Source: Rhodovulum sp. 12E13 (lineage in GTDB: Bacteria > Pseudomonadota > Alphaproteobacteria > Rhodobacterales > Rhodobacteraceae). Taken from it: a DNA stretch of 64,000 bases. Positions within the stretch are counted from its first letter, which is position 1; the number at the start of each line of letters is the position of its first letter. The notes beneath the pieces are model-generated. The model saw nothing but the letters and a program-made list of their open reading frames with translations. It was not told the DNA's origin and made no database searches. The stretch is from NCBI RefSeq assembly GCF_003340565.1, contig NZ_QPLK01000015.1, positions 42,399 to 106,398 on the forward strand, written 5' to 3'. Of the stretch, positions 8,111-20,158 are shown one piece after another. Both the position numbers and the translations under genes were made by a program.

Positions 8111-8785
8111 ATGACCGACACGCCTTCCTCCGCCCCCCGGCTCGCCCTTGTCACCGGTGCCTCGCGCGGTCTCGGCGCCGCGATGGCCGAGGCGCTGGCG
8201 CCCGAGCACCATGTCGTTGCCGTCGCCCGCACCGTGGGTGCGCTGGAAGAGCTCGACGACCGCATCCAGGCGCGCAGCGGTCAGGCGACGCTCGCCCCCC
8301 TCGACGTGACCGACGACGGCGCGATGCAGCACCTCTGCCGGTCGATCTTCGAGCGGTGGGGGGGCGTCGACCTGTGGGTGCACACCGCCATCCACGCCGC
8401 ACCGCTGACACCCACGCCGATGATCGACGGCAAGGACTGGGAAAGGAGCTGGCAGACCAATGTCGAGGCGACACGGCGGCTGATCGCCTATGTCGCGCCG
8501 CTGCTGGTCGCGCGGCAGCAGGCGGGCGGGACGGCGCGGGCGCTGTTCTTCGACGATTCCCGCGCCGGGGCCGCCTATTTCGGCAGCTACGGCGCGACCA
8601 AGGCCGCGCAGGTGGCGCTGGTGCGGTCCTGGGCGGCCGAGACGGTGCGCACGGGCCCCGAGGTGCGGCTGCTCGCGCCGCGGCCGATGCCCACGGCCGT
8701 GCGCGCCCGCTTCCACCCCGGAGAGGACCGCGCTCCGCTCGCCGCCCCCGCCGACGAGGCCGCCCGCCTGCTCGCCGGTCTTTGA
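8111..8785 (+). CDS. Short-chain dehydrogenase/reductase
   Basis: This is a 224-residue classical SDR. The NAD(P)-binding TGASRGLG motif starts at residue 15 and the catalytic tyrosine and lysine are in YGATK near residue 159. It is rather short: the C-terminal substrate-binding part is reduced to a PRPMPT-containing loop plus one helix. An SDR commonly follows purF in Rhodobacteraceae, and here it follows with only the two small HR genes between. The substrate is unknown. The start is supported by AGGGG a few bases upstream (GCAGGGGAACAGGCC). Confidence 0.85.
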   Translation: MTDTPSSAPRLALVTGASRGLGAAMAEALAPEHHVVAVARTVGALEELDDRIQARSGQATLAPLDVTDDGAMQHLCRSIFERWGGVDLWVHTAIHAAPLTPTPMIDGKDWERSWQTNVEATRRLIAYVAPLLVARQQAGGTARALFFDDSRAGAAYFGSYGATKAAQVALVRSWAAETVRTGPEVRLLAPRPMPTAVRARFHPGEDRAPLAAPADEAARLLAGL

Positions 8786-8871
8786 ACGTCGCCCCGGCCG
8801 CCGCCGCTTTCCACGGGCGCTGCGCTCGGGTAGTTTGCGGCCAACGAGGCCGAGGTCGAGCAGGGCCCGCC

Positions 8872-10083
8872 ATGATCCGACGCTTTCTCGCCGCGGCGCT
8901 CGCGCTGGCGTTTTCCGGCGCTGTCGTGCGGGCGCAGGATGCCGCCGCCCCGGCACGGCTCGATCCCGCACGCTCCGCGGTCACGGCCACGCAGGAGGGG
9001 CTGTCGCTCTCGCTCGGGCTGACGCGGCCCGTACCGTGGCGGGTGCGGGCCTTGGCCGACCCGCCGCGCCTGGTTGTCGACCTGCGTTCCGCCGCGCTCG
9101 ACCCGCCGGACGCGGCCGCCCTCGCCGTGCCGGGGGCCGTGACGGGCCTGCGGGCCGGGCCGCTCCGGGCCGACTGGTCGCGGCTGGTCCTCGACCTCGA
9201 CCGCCCGCACGAGGTGGTCGAGGCGGGCATGGCGACCGGCGACGGCGCCGCCCGCATCGACATCCGCCTGCGCCCCGCGCCGGCCGGGTCGCTGGCGGCG
9301 GCGCCCGACTGGGCGAGCCCCGCCTTCGCCGACGAGGCCGAGACGCTGGCGCCCCCGCCGCGCCGCGGCCCGGCCGACGACCGGCCCGTGGTGGTGCTCG
9401 ATCCCGGCCATGGCGGGATCGACCCCGGCGCGGTGCGCGACGGCCATCTCGAGGCCGACATCACGCTCGCCTTCGCCCGCGAATTGCGCGACGCGCTGCG
9501 CCGCGACGGCCGCTTCCGCGTGGCGCTGACCCGCGACGCCGATCTCTTCGTCTCGCTCGACGGGCGCATCGCGGCGGCCCGACGGGCGGGGGCCGACGTC
9601 TTCGTGTCGATCCACGCCGACGCGGTGGCCGAGGGCGTGGCGCGCGGCGCGCAGGTCTACACCCTGTCCGACGCCGCCTCGTCGCGTGCCGCCGCCGAGC
9701 TCGCCGAGCGGCACGACCGGGCCGACCTTCTCGCCGGCGTCGACCTGACCGAGCAGGACGACCGCATCGCGCGGGTGCTGATGGACATGGCCCGCACCGA
9801 GACCGAGCCCCGCACCGAGGCGCTGGCCGGCACGCTGGTGGACGCGCTGCGCGGGGCGGGCATCCGGCTGCATGCCCGCCCGCGCGAGAGCGCCGCCTTC
9901 TCGGTGCTCCGGGCGCCCGACATCCCCTCGGTGCTGGTCGAGATCGGCTTCATGTCGACGCCTGCGGAGCTCGAAAAGCTGCTCTCGGAGGCATGGCGGC
10001 GCCAGGCGGCCGAGGCGCTGGCCGCGGGCCTCGCCGCCTGGGCCGAGGCCGACGCGGCGCGCGACGCGCTGCTGGGGCGCTGA
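8872..10083 (+). CDS. amiC: N-acetylmuramoyl-L-alanine amidase (AMIN + Amidase_3)
   Basis: This 403-residue periplasmic enzyme cleaves the amide between MurNAc and the stem peptide during daughter-cell separation. It starts with a signal peptide (to about AQD, residue 23), followed by an AMIN targeting domain (about 35-130). The zinc amidase domain runs from residue 175. Zinc ligands are His in PGHGG (about 180), Glu in LEADI (about 194) and His in SIHAD (about 246); the catalytic Glu is in VEIGF (about 357). Thus all active-site residues are present. The order amidase-PBP1A-prfB is usual in relatives, but here a lipoprotein hydrolase gene intervenes. Confidence 0.92.
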   Translation: MIRRFLAAALALAFSGAVVRAQDAAAPARLDPARSAVTATQEGLSLSLGLTRPVPWRVRALADPPRLVVDLRSAALDPPDAAALAVPGAVTGLRAGPLRADWSRLVLDLDRPHEVVEAGMATGDGAARIDIRLRPAPAGSLAAAPDWASPAFADEAETLAPPPRRGPADDRPVVVLDPGHGGIDPGAVRDGHLEADITLAFARELRDALRRDGRFRVALTRDADLFVSLDGRIAAARRAGADVFVSIHADAVAEGVARGAQVYTLSDAASSRAAAELAERHDRADLLAGVDLTEQDDRIARVLMDMARTETEPRTEALAGTLVDALRGAGIRLHARPRESAAFSVLRAPDIPSVLVEIGFMSTPAELEKLLSEAWRRQAAEALAAGLAAWAEADAARDALLGR

Positions 10084-10205
10084 GGCGCGTGGGGCGCGGC
10101 GTCGGCGGGGACGAGCGCGCAGGTGGCGGCTGCCGCTCGGGAACCCGGCGCCACGCGCCCGGCGGCGCTGGCGGCCGGGGCGCCGGCCCGCTAGCGTCGC
10201 CCGCG

Positions 10206-11192
10206 ATGCGCGACGATCCCGCTCTCCCCGACCGGCCCACACGGCGCCGCGCGCTCGCCCTCGCGGCGGGCGGCGCGCTGGCGCTCGCCGGCTGCGGCGG
10301 GCGGCCCGCGCCGCTGCCGGAGCGGCCCGCGGCCGAGACACCCGCCGTCGCGATCCGCCGGGGCGCGCGCAACGTGGCCGGCGCCGACGGCACGCCCCTT
10401 GCCGCGACCGCCTGGAGGCCGGCAGGGCGGCCCCGCGCGGCGATCCTGGCGCTCCACGGCTTCGGCGAGACCGCACCCAACACCTGGGGCGCCGCCGCGC
10501 GGCACTGGGCCGCGCGGGGCATCGCGGTCGAGGGCTACGACCATCGCGGCTTCGGCCGGAATCCCTCGCGCAAGGTCTGGCCCGGGGCCGAGGCGCTGGT
10601 GGCAGACGCCGTCGCCGTCTCGCGGCAGGTGCGCGTGCGGCATCCCGACATGCCGCTCGTGGTGGTGGGGCACTCGATGGGGGGCGGCGTGGCGCTCGCC
10701 GCCGCCGCGGCCGGGCTCGAGGCCGACGCGCTGGTGCTTGCCGCCCCCGCCATAGCCGGCGGTGCCCAGATGTCGCCCGTCTACCGGCTGGGGGGCTGGG
10801 CGCTCGGCACCTTCGCGCCCGACCGGCGCTTCACGGGCGGCGACGCGGTGACGCTGGTGCCCACCGACAACCCCGACGCGCTGGCGGCGGCCGCCGCCGA
10901 CCCGCTCCACTTCGCCGACGCCTCGGGGCGCGAGCTGTGGGGGCTGGTGCGGGTGTCCGACCTCGCCGCCCGCGCCGCGCCGCGTGTCGGGATCCCCGTG
11001 ATGACGGTGATGGGGGCGCACGACGATTACGTGCGCGCCGCGGGCGTGCGCGCGGTGCACGAGAGCATCCCCGGCGCCGCGCGCTTCGAGTTCTACCCCG
11101 AGGGCTGGCACTGGCTGTTCCGCGACCGGCAGGCGCGCGCCGTGTGGGAGGACGTGGGCGACTTCGTGCTGGGCCTGCCCGCCCCGGCCTGA
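10206..11192 (+). CDS. Lipoprotein alpha/beta hydrolase (lysophospholipase-like)
   Basis: The 328-residue protein has twin arginines and a lipobox (LALAGC, Cys30), so it should be a lipid-anchored envelope enzyme. The fold is the Hydrolase_4/lysophospholipase type: HGFGE (oxyanion side) near residue 84, nucleophile Ser in GHSMGG near residue 157, Asp in GAHDDYV and His in GWHWLF near the C terminus. The catalytic triad is therefore complete. Likely substrates are lipid or monoacylglycerol esters, but this is inferred. It lies between the amidase and PBP1A genes on the same strand, suggesting a role in envelope maintenance. Confidence 0.85.
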   Translation: MRDDPALPDRPTRRRALALAAGGALALAGCGGRPAPLPERPAAETPAVAIRRGARNVAGADGTPLAATAWRPAGRPRAAILALHGFGETAPNTWGAAARHWAARGIAVEGYDHRGFGRNPSRKVWPGAEALVADAVAVSRQVRVRHPDMPLVVVGHSMGGGVALAAAAAGLEADALVLAAPAIAGGAQMSPVYRLGGWALGTFAPDRRFTGGDAVTLVPTDNPDALAAAAADPLHFADASGRELWGLVRVSDLAARAAPRVGIPVMTVMGAHDDYVRAAGVRAVHESIPGAARFEFYPEGWHWLFRDRQARAVWEDVGDFVLGLPAPA

Positions 11193-11297
11193 CCCCCGCG
11201 CCCTCGAGGGGCCGCGCGGTGCGGCGCCCGGCCGCCCGCGCCTTTTCAGGCGTCCGGGTCAAGGGTATATTCACCACGACGCAACAGGATTCCGTTC

Positions 11298-13814
<2,517 letters not shown>

Positions 13815-13911
13815 TCCGCGCCGCCGCCCCCGTGCCCCGCGCCACGCTTGAAGGCGCCGGGCGCGGCGCCTATACCCCGTCTCTCACCCACCCGAGCGAG
13901 GGAGCCCGACC

Positions 13912-15036
13912 ATGCGCGCCGAGACGCAAGCCACCGTCGAGAAGGTCCGCAAGTCGCTCGACCTGCTGGGGCAGCGACTGGGGCTGGAGACGGCCGAGCA
14001 CCGGCTGGAAGAGTTCAACGCCCGCGTCGAGGACCCGACACTGTGGGACGATCCCGCCGCGGCGCAGAAGCTGATGCGCGACCGACAGGCGCTGGTCGAC
14101 GCGCTTGGCACCTACCGCGAGATCGCGCAGGAACTCGAGGATCAGGTCGACCTGATCGAGATGGGCGAGGCGGAGGACGACGCCGAGGTCGTCTCCGAGG
14201 CCGAAGCCGCGCTCAAGGCGCTGGCAGAGAGGGCCGCCGCCAAGGAGATCGAGGCCCTGCTCGACGGCGAGGCCGATTCCAACGACACCTTTCTCGAGAT
14301 CAACGCCGGCGCCGGCGGCACCGAAAGCTGCGACTGGGCGGCGATGCTCGCGCGCATGTATGTCCGCTGGGCCGAGAAGCGCGGCTACAAGGTGGAGCTG
14401 CAGGCCGAGAGCGCGGGCGAGGAGGCCGGCATCAAGTCGGCCACCTACAAGATTTCTGGCCACAATGCCTATGGCTGGCTCAAGAGCGAATCGGGCGTCC
14501 ACCGGCTCGTGCGCATCTCGCCCTACGACAGCTCGGCCCGGCGGCACACCTCGTTCTCGTCGGTCTGGGTGTACCCGGTCGTCGACGACAACATCGAGAT
14601 CGAGGTGAACCCGGCCGACATCCGCGTCGACACCTACCGGTCGTCGGGCGCGGGCGGGCAGCACGTCAACACGACCGACTCGGCGGTGCGGATCACCCAC
14701 ATCCCCACCGGCATCGTGGTGACGAGCTCGGAGAAGTCGCAGCACCAGAACCGCGACATCGCCATGAAGGCGCTGAAGTCACGCCTCTACCAGATGGAGC
14801 TCGACCGCCGCAACGAGGCGATCCAGGAGCAGCACGAGCAGAAGGGAGAGGCCGGCTGGGGCAACCAGATCCGCTCTTACGTGCTGCAACCCTACCAGAT
14901 GGTGAAGGATTTGCGGACGGGGCACGAGACCTCAGACACGCAAGGGGTGCTCGACGGCGACCTTGACGGCTTCATGGCGGCGACGCTGGCGTTGCAGGTG
15001 TCGGGAAAATCGCGCGCCGAGGCCGCTGCCGAGTAA
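13912..15036 (+). CDS. prfB: Peptide chain release factor 2
   Basis: RF2 (374 residues) recognises UGA and UAA stop codons and triggers peptide release. The catalytic GGQ is seen in [10 protein letters not shown] near residue 247. The codon-recognition tripeptide appears as SPY (in [14 protein letters not shown], near residue 203) rather than the SPF of E. coli. The reading frame is continuous from the ATG, so the autoregulatory +1 frameshift (internal UGA) of E. coli prfB is absent. The start follows a GAGGGAG ribosome-binding site. Confidence 0.96.
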   Translation: MRAETQATVEKVRKSLDLLGQRLGLETAEHRLEEFNARVEDPTLWDDPAAAQKLMRDRQALVDALGTYREIAQELEDQVDLIEMGEAEDDAEVVSEAEAALKALAERAAAKEIEALLDGEADSNDTFLEINAGAGGTESCDWAAMLARMYVRWAEKRGYKVELQAESAGEEAGIKSATYKISGHNAYGWLKSESGVHRLVRISPYDSSARRHTSFSSVWVYPVVDDNIEIEVNPADIRVDTYRSSGAGGQHVNTTDSAVRITHIPTGIVVTSSEKSQHQNRDIAMKALKSRLYQMELDRRNEAIQEQHEQKGEAGWGNQIRSYVLQPYQMVKDLRTGHETSDTQGVLDGDLDGFMAATLALQVSGKSRAEAAAE

Positions 15037-15110
15037 ATCCACCGCCGGTGAAGGGTCGGGGGCCTGCGCCCGCCGGTCGCCGCCGTCCGCCCATCGGGGG
15101 CCGCTATCGG

Positions 15111-16064
15111 TCAGCCCGTGCCGCTCTCGCGGGGCTGGCGGTGCCAGAGCGGCGGGGGCAGGGCGCGATTATCCCGCTCGAGAGTCTCTTCCGCCTCGGC
15201 CAGCGCGCGGTGAAAGGCGGGGCGGTCGATCTCCTGCAGCACGCGCCGCGCCCAGAGACCGCTGAGGAACGGACGGTCCTGTGCCGCGAGCACCCTGAGC
15301 ACCGACCGCAGGTAGGGGCGGTGCCGGTGCCGCTTCCGCCAGATCCGCGCGAACGAGCGCCGGTCGAGCCGCCCCAGCGCCGCGGCACGCACCAGCGGCC
15401 AGGTCACCCCCATCTCGGCCAGCGCCTGGTCGGTCTGCCAGCCCAGATGCGCGGTGCGGAAATGCTGCGCCCGCGGCCCGAAGAGCGCGGCATGCATCGC
15501 GTCCTCGCTGACGGTCGGGTCATAGATCAGCGACACGCGCTCGGCGGCCTCGACCATCGCGGGCGCATAGCCGTATCGGCCCGTGAAATCCAGCCGCCGC
15601 GCGCCCATGAAGCGATGGTCCCACACGGCGCGGGCCGGATCGAGCGTCGCCTGCGGCCGGATCGCCAGCACCGCCGCGCCCGGGGCGGCGACCGAGAAGG
15701 CGCAGGCGGCATAGCCCTCGGCCCCGGCGCCGTAGAACAGCACGCGGTCGAACAGATCGAAGAAGCCGTCGTCCACCAGGTCGTCGAAGAAGGCATAGAC
15801 CTCGGCATCGCGGAACCACGTCGTGCCCTCGGAATAGAGGCAGAGCTGCGACCAGCCCTCGCGCCCGGCCAGGCGCAGGCCGGCGGGCAGCTTCTCGCCC
15901 TCCTGCGCGCGGATGTCCTCGGCGTTCTCGAAGGTGACGAGCAGAACCTCCTGATCCTCCTCGGTGTAGAGGGCGCCATGGCGCTCGGCGAGCCGCGCGT
16001 GGAAGCCGTGCTCCATCGCGTGCTGATCGAGCCGGGAAAGCCAGGCTGCCGTCGTCGTCGTCAT
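15111..16064 (-). CDS. Uncharacterised Rhodobacterales protein (alpha/beta-like core)
   Basis: This is a 317-residue protein without signal peptide or membrane helices. I recognise it as a family widespread in Rhodobacteraceae and often labelled, probably wrongly, as a phosphoadenosine phosphosulfate reductase; no PAPS-reductase motif is visible. The middle part, FDRVLFYGAGAEGYAACAF (about residues 115-133), looks like the nucleophile-elbow region of an alpha/beta fold. It is followed by a conserved DRRF/GYAPAM region and a basic, Arg/His-rich C-terminal third. The start at 16064 has an ideal GCGGAGG site. It is convergent with prfB, with 74 bp between them. The function is unknown. Confidence 0.7.
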   Translation of the reverse strand: MTTTTAAWLSRLDQHAMEHGFHARLAERHGALYTEEDQEVLLVTFENAEDIRAQEGEKLPAGLRLAGREGWSQLCLYSEGTTWFRDAEVYAFFDDLVDDGFFDLFDRVLFYGAGAEGYAACAFSVAAPGAAVLAIRPQATLDPARAVWDHRFMGARRLDFTGRYGYAPAMVEAAERVSLIYDPTVSEDAMHAALFGPRAQHFRTAHLGWQTDQALAEMGVTWPLVRAAALGRLDRRSFARIWRKRHRHRPYLRSVLRVLAAQDRPFLSGLWARRVLQEIDRPAFHRALAEAEETLERDNRALPPPLWHRQPRESGTG

Positions 16065-16166
16065 CGTGCCTCCGCTCGGGGTCCCTTTCACCTTACCGCG
16101 ACTTGGTAAACCGGGAATGGGGCGGAATTGGGAGCGCGCGGCGGCGCGCGGGCCGCCGACGCAAGG

Positions 16167-16712
16167 TCATGGGCGACGAAAGACGCAGGCGCCGTCGCGC
16201 GTGAGGTCGGCGTCGGGGGCGAGGCCCGCCGCCGATGCGGCCTCGGTCACGGTGTCGGGCGGCCGGCCCGCGTCACCGCCCGCGGCGGCGAGGGCGCTGA
16301 GGGTCGGTAGCGCCGGGAGGCGGGGCAGGGGGCTGGTCGTCGCGTCGAGGAAGAGCAGGGCGGGGGCAAAGTCCGGCAGAGCCTGCGCTTCGAGAAGGGA
16401 CAGGCGCGGCAGGCCGTTGAGGCGGGCGAGCGCCGCGAGATGCGCGCGGCGCTCAGGGTCCGGCTCGACGATCGCCAGATGGGGCAGGCCGAGCTTGCCC
16501 GCCAGCAGCGCCACGATGTGCCCGCATCCGCTGCCGATCACGGCCGCCCTGGCGTCTGCTCGGGCGAGGGCGAAGGCGGCCGCCGTCAGGCCGGGCTGCC
16601 ACGCGCCGGCCTCGAGCGCGGCCGCCGTGCCGACGTCGATCACGCCGGTATCCCGCGGCAGGTGCAGGCCGCGCCAGCGCAGCGGCCGCGTGCCCGTGGC
16701 CTGTGCGCCCAT
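16167..16712 (-). CDS. Methyltransferase-like protein
   Basis: The 181-residue protein resembles the N-terminal half of class I SAM-dependent methyltransferases. [17 protein letters not shown] (about residue 56) corresponds to motif I and AIVEPDPER to motif II, where the acidic residue contacts the ribose. The C-terminal half is short and Ala/Pro-rich, so substrate-binding elements appear reduced. No specific substrate can be suggested. It follows gcdH by 10 bp on the same strand and may be translated from the same mRNA. Confidence 0.6.
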   Translation of the reverse strand: MGAQATGTRPLRWRGLHLPRDTGVIDVGTAAALEAGAWQPGLTAAAFALARADARAAVIGSGCGHIVALLAGKLGLPHLAIVEPDPERRAHLAALARLNGLPRLSLLEAQALPDFAPALLFLDATTSPLPRLPALPTLSALAAAGGDAGRPPDTVTEAASAAGLAPDADLTRDGACVFRRP

Positions 16713-16722
16713 GCGCCGGCGC

Positions 16723-17952
16723 TCAGCCGAACGCCTGCAGCCCGGTCTGCGCGCGCCCGAGGATCAGCGCATGGATGTCGTGGGTGCCCTCGTAGGTGTT
16801 CACCGTCTCGAGGTTGGCCATGTGGCGGAAGACGTGGAAATCCTCGCTGATCCCGTTGCCGCCGTGCATGTCGCGCGCCTCGCGCGCCACGGCGAGCGCC
16901 TTGCCGCAATTGTTGCGCTTCATCAGGCTGATCGCCTCGGGCGCGGCGGTATGCGCCTCCATCATGCGGCCGAGCGCCAGCGCCCCCTGCAGGCCCAGCG
17001 CGATCTCGGTCTGCATGTCGGCGAGCTTTTTCTGGAAGAGCTGGGTGGCGGCGATCGGCTTGCCGAACTGCTTGCGGTCGAGCCCGTAGGCGCGGGCGGC
17101 GTGCCAGCACGCCTCGGCCGCGCCCATCACGCCCCAGGCGATGCCGTAGCGGGCGCGGTTGAGGCAGCCGAACGGCCCCTTCAGCCCCTCGACGCCGGGC
17201 AGAAGCGCGTCCTCGCCCACCTCGACCCCGTCCATCACGATCTCGCCGGTGACCGAGGCGCGCAAGGACAGCTTGCCGCCGATCTTGGGGGCGGTCAGCC
17301 CCTGCGCCCCCTTCTCGAGCACGAAGCCCTTGATCTTGCCGTCATGCGCGTCGGACTTCGCCCAGACCACGAAGACATCGGCGATCGGCGCGTTCGAGAT
17401 CCACATCTTGGAGCCGGTGATGCGGTAGCCGCCCTCGACCTTCTCGGCGCGGGTCTTCATGCCGCCGGGGTCGGAGCCGGCATCGGGCTCGGTCAGGCCG
17501 AAGCAGCCGATCAGCTCGCCCCTGGCGAGGCCGGGCAGATACTTCCGCTTCTGGGCCTCGGTGCCGTAGGCGTGGATCGGGTACATCACCAGCGACGACT
17601 GAACCGACATCATCGAGCGATAGCCCGAGTCGACCCGCTCGACCTCGCGGGCGATCAGCCCGTAGCTGACATATCCCGCGCCGAGCCCGCCGTATTCCTC
17701 GGGGATGGTGACGCCGAGCAGGCCCGCCTCGCCCATCTCGGAAAAGATCGACGGCTCGACCGTCTCGGCCGCATAGGCGGCGGTCACGCGCGGCTGGAGG
17801 CGCGACTGCGCGAACTCGTGCGCGGCATCGCGCAGCATCCGCTCGTCCTCGGTCAGCTGCGACTCGAGGCCCAGCGGATCCTCCCAGACGAACGGGGCGA
17901 GGTTGGGGCGGTCGGCCTCGGCGGCGGCGGCGACGGGCGTCTCGACGTTCAT
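16723..17952 (-). CDS. gcdH: Glutaryl-CoA dehydrogenase / acyl-CoA dehydrogenase
   Basis: This 409-residue FAD enzyme oxidatively decarboxylates glutaryl-CoA to crotonyl-CoA in lysine and tryptophan breakdown. The pattern is GCDH-specific: [14 protein letters not shown] for flavin binding, ARYGIAWG near residue 265, and the C terminus [20 protein letters not shown], with catalytic Glu near residue 386. GAGGAGA before the ATG at 17952 supports the start. The CoA-transferase gene that often accompanies gcdH is not present here; the next gene encodes a methyltransferase-like protein. The nearby kynU gene (43 kb away) would feed another tryptophan branch. Confidence 0.9.
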   Translation of the reverse strand: MNVETPVAAAAEADRPNLAPFVWEDPLGLESQLTEDERMLRDAAHEFAQSRLQPRVTAAYAAETVEPSIFSEMGEAGLLGVTIPEEYGGLGAGYVSYGLIAREVERVDSGYRSMMSVQSSLVMYPIHAYGTEAQKRKYLPGLARGELIGCFGLTEPDAGSDPGGMKTRAEKVEGGYRITGSKMWISNAPIADVFVVWAKSDAHDGKIKGFVLEKGAQGLTAPKIGGKLSLRASVTGEIVMDGVEVGEDALLPGVEGLKGPFGCLNRARYGIAWGVMGAAEACWHAARAYGLDRKQFGKPIAATQLFQKKLADMQTEIALGLQGALALGRMMEAHTAAPEAISLMKRNNCGKALAVAREARDMHGGNGISEDFHVFRHMANLETVNTYEGTHDIHALILGRAQTGLQAFG

Positions 17953-18114
17953 GGCATCTCTCCTCACGCTTGGCCCTGATCTATGGCAACAGGCGCCGAG
18001 GGGCAACGCCGGCCCGTGGCGCCACCCGCACCTACCGACGATCGGCGCGCGCGCTTGCCCCGCCCGTGACGGCGCTAGGTCATGGAGGCGCACTTACCGA
18101 AGGGAGAGAGAGAG

Positions 18115-18876
18115 ATGACCCGCACGCCCCTCACCGCCACGCTGGCGATCGTCGCCGCCGGTACCCTCGTCACGCCGGCCGCCGCCGAGCTCGTCATGCA
18201 GGATTTCGACTACGAGGTCGGCGGCGTGCCGATGCAGGGCCACGTGGCGCGCAATACCGCCGTCGAGCCGCGCGGCACGGTGCTGATCGTCCACGACTGG
18301 GACGGGCTGACCGACTACGAGGAGACGCGCGCCGGGATGCTGGCCGCGCTCGGCTATACCGCCGTCGCGATCGACGTGTACGGGCGCGACAACCGTCCCA
18401 CCTCGATGGAGGAGAACCGCGCCCGCTCGGGCGAGCTCTACGCAGACCGCGAGCTGTTCCGGCAGCGCCTGACGGGCGCGCTCGAGGCGGCGCGGGGCCT
18501 CGACGGCGTGGACGACGACATCGCCCTCATCGGCTACTGCTTCGGCGGTGCCGCCGTGCTCGAGGCGGCCCGCGCCGGCATGGACGTCGACGCCTTCGTC
18601 AGCTTCCACGGCGGGCTGCCGACGCCCGAGGGGCAGAGCTACGAGGGCGCCTCGGGGCCGGTGATGTTCTTCCACGGCTCGGCCGACCCGGTCTCGGGCC
18701 CCGGCGACCTCGCGCAGGTCATGGCCGAAATGCTGGAGGCGGGCGTCGAGCACCAGGCGCACATCTATGGTGGCGCTCGGCATTCGTTCACCGTCTGGGG
18801 GTCGAACGACTACGATCTGGAGGCCGACACCGCGTCGTGGAGCGCGCTGCAGGCATTCCTCGCCGAAGAGCTCTGA
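18115..18876 (+). CDS. Exported dienelactone hydrolase family protein
   Basis: The 253-residue protein has a signal peptide (cleavage near AAAEL, about residue 25) followed by a dienelactone-hydrolase-type alpha/beta hydrolase domain. The nucleophile is Cys in GYCFGG (about residue 141), typical of DLH rather than serine esterases. Asp in HGSADPV and His in ARHSFTV complete the triad. Because it is exported, it probably acts on periplasmic esters or lactones rather than in chloroaromatic catabolism. Start 18115 is preceded by a long AGGGAGAGAG tract. It ends 4 bp from the convergent TetR gene. Confidence 0.85.
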   Translation: MTRTPLTATLAIVAAGTLVTPAAAELVMQDFDYEVGGVPMQGHVARNTAVEPRGTVLIVHDWDGLTDYEETRAGMLAALGYTAVAIDVYGRDNRPTSMEENRARSGELYADRELFRQRLTGALEAARGLDGVDDDIALIGYCFGGAAVLEAARAGMDVDAFVSFHGGLPTPEGQSYEGASGPVMFFHGSADPVSGPGDLAQVMAEMLEAGVEHQAHIYGGARHSFTVWGSNDYDLEADTASWSALQAFLAEEL

Positions 18877-18880
18877 GAGC

Positions 18881-19453
18881 TCAGCCGCCGCCCGCGAGAC
18901 GACGCGCCAGCGACTCGATCATGTCGACGGGGTCGTGCGGGGGCGGCGTTCCGGCATCCTCGGCGCGCACGAGCGTCAGGACGAGGCCGAGCACGGCGGC
19001 GTGGATCGCGGCGGCATCGGCGCTGCGCGCGTCGCTTTCGCCGTCGAGGCTGGCGGCAAGGTCGGCGAGAACCGGCGCGGCGATCCGGCCCGGCCGCGAG
19101 TCGGCCGCCCCCGAGGTGGCGGGCGGCGTGAGGTAGACGAGCCGGAATCGGTCGAGATCCTCGAGGTGAAAACCCGCCACCGCCTCGACGAAGGCGCGCA
19201 CCGCCTCGGGCCCGCGCCGCCCCCGCAGCGCTGCGCGCGCCGCCCCCGCCTCGGCCGCGACGTCGGGCAGGAGGGTCTCGGCCAGCAGCGCATCCTTGGT
19301 CGGAAACCAGTATATCACGGCCTGTTTCGACTTGCCGAGGCGCCTGGCCACCGCGTCGAAGGTCAGGCCGCGCGGCCCGTTCGCGCGGAGCACGTCGCGG
19401 GCGATGCGCAGGATTCGCTCGCGCGTGTCCGCCCTGCCTGCCTCTGTCGACAT
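18881..19453 (-). CDS. TetR/AcrR family transcriptional regulator
   Basis: The 190-residue regulator has the standard N-terminal helix-turn-helix (RERILRIARDVL, then FDAVARRLGKSKQAVIYWF at about residues 33-51) and a variable ligand-binding C-terminal domain. TetR proteins usually repress a neighbouring gene and themselves until a ligand binds. A perfect 8-1-8 palindrome lies 18 bp upstream of its start, so autoregulation is likely. The only close neighbours are the convergent exported hydrolase gene and infC, so other targets are probably elsewhere. Confidence 0.88.
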   Translation of the reverse strand: MSTEAGRADTRERILRIARDVLRANGPRGLTFDAVARRLGKSKQAVIYWFPTKDALLAETLLPDVAAEAGAARAALRGRRGPEAVRAFVEAVAGFHLEDLDRFRLVYLTPPATSGAADSRPGRIAAPVLADLAASLDGESDARSADAAAIHAAVLGLVLTLVRAEDAGTPPPHDPVDMIESLARRLAGGG

Positions 19454-19470
19454 GATGCGCTCCCGTGCTC

Positions 19471-19487
19471 GCCTACCGGCGGTAGGC
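19471..19487. promoter_or_regulatory. Palindromic operator upstream of the TetR gene
   Basis: GCCTACCG-g-CGGTAGGC is a perfect inverted repeat with a one-base centre, size and symmetry typical of TetR operators. It sits between infC and the TetR gene, immediately upstream of the TetR start at 19453. The role as binding site for the adjacent regulator is inferred. Confidence 0.6.
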
Positions 19488-19612
19488 TAGGCGCGCGCGC
19501 CGCGTGCGGGCAAGGGCAATGGCAAGGGCAGGCGACACGCAAAAGCCCCGTCGCGGTTGCGGCGGGGCTGGGGCTGGGCGGGCCGTGATCCGCAGGAGGC
19601 CGGCTCAGGGGG

Positions 19613-20158
19613 TCATTTGGCGATCGGGCCGATCATCATCACCATCTGGCGCCCTTCCATCTTGGGCATGTTCTCGACCTTGCCAAGGGTCTTCACGTCT
19701 TCGGCCACGCGTTCGAGCAGGTCGCGCCCGAGGTTCTGGTGGGCCATTTCCCGGCCGCGGAAGCGCAACGTGACCTTCACCTTGTCGCCAGCCTCCAGGA
19801 AGCGGGTGACGTTGCGCATCTTGACGTCGTAATCGTGGCTGTCGGTGTTGGGGCGGAACTTCACCTCCTTCACCTCGATCGTCTTCTGCTTCTTCTTGGC
19901 CTCGGCCTCGCGCTTCTGCTGCTCGTACTTGAACTTGCCGAAGTCCATGATCTTGCAGACGGGCGGGGTCGCGTTGGGCGAGATTTCCACCAGGTCGAGG
20001 CCCACCTGCTCGGCAAGCTCGAGAGCCCGCTCGGGCTTGACCACGCCGACGTTCTGGCCGTCCGGGCCGATCAGGCGAATCTCGGGGGCGCGGATGCGTG
20101 CGTTGACGCGGGGGCCGGTGTCGCGCGTGGGGGGCGCGTTGTGAGGTCTGCGGGCTAT
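19613..20158 (-). CDS. infC: Translation initiation factor IF-3, probable AUA start
   Basis: The protein (181 residues) is typical IF-3: the N domain with [15 protein letters not shown], a lysine-rich linker (EAKKKQKT) and the C domain with [11 protein letters not shown]-3 dissociates ribosomal subunits and proofreads initiation codons. The start is the point of interest. AAGGA directly abuts an in-frame ATG (20167-20165), which is too close to use, but lies eight bases before an ATA codon at 20158. Enteric infC starts with the rare AUU so that IF-3 represses itself, and AUA could serve the same purpose here. If the ATG is used, the protein is three residues longer. Confidence 0.93.
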   Translation of the reverse strand: MARRPHNAPPTRDTGPRVNARIRAPEIRLIGPDGQNVGVVKPERALELAEQVGLDLVEISPNATPPVCKIMDFGKFKYEQQKREAEAKKKQKTIEVKEVKFRPNTDSHDYDVKMRNVTRFLEAGDKVKVTLRFRGREMAHQNLGRDLLERVAEDVKTLGKVENMPKMEGRQMVMMIGPIAK

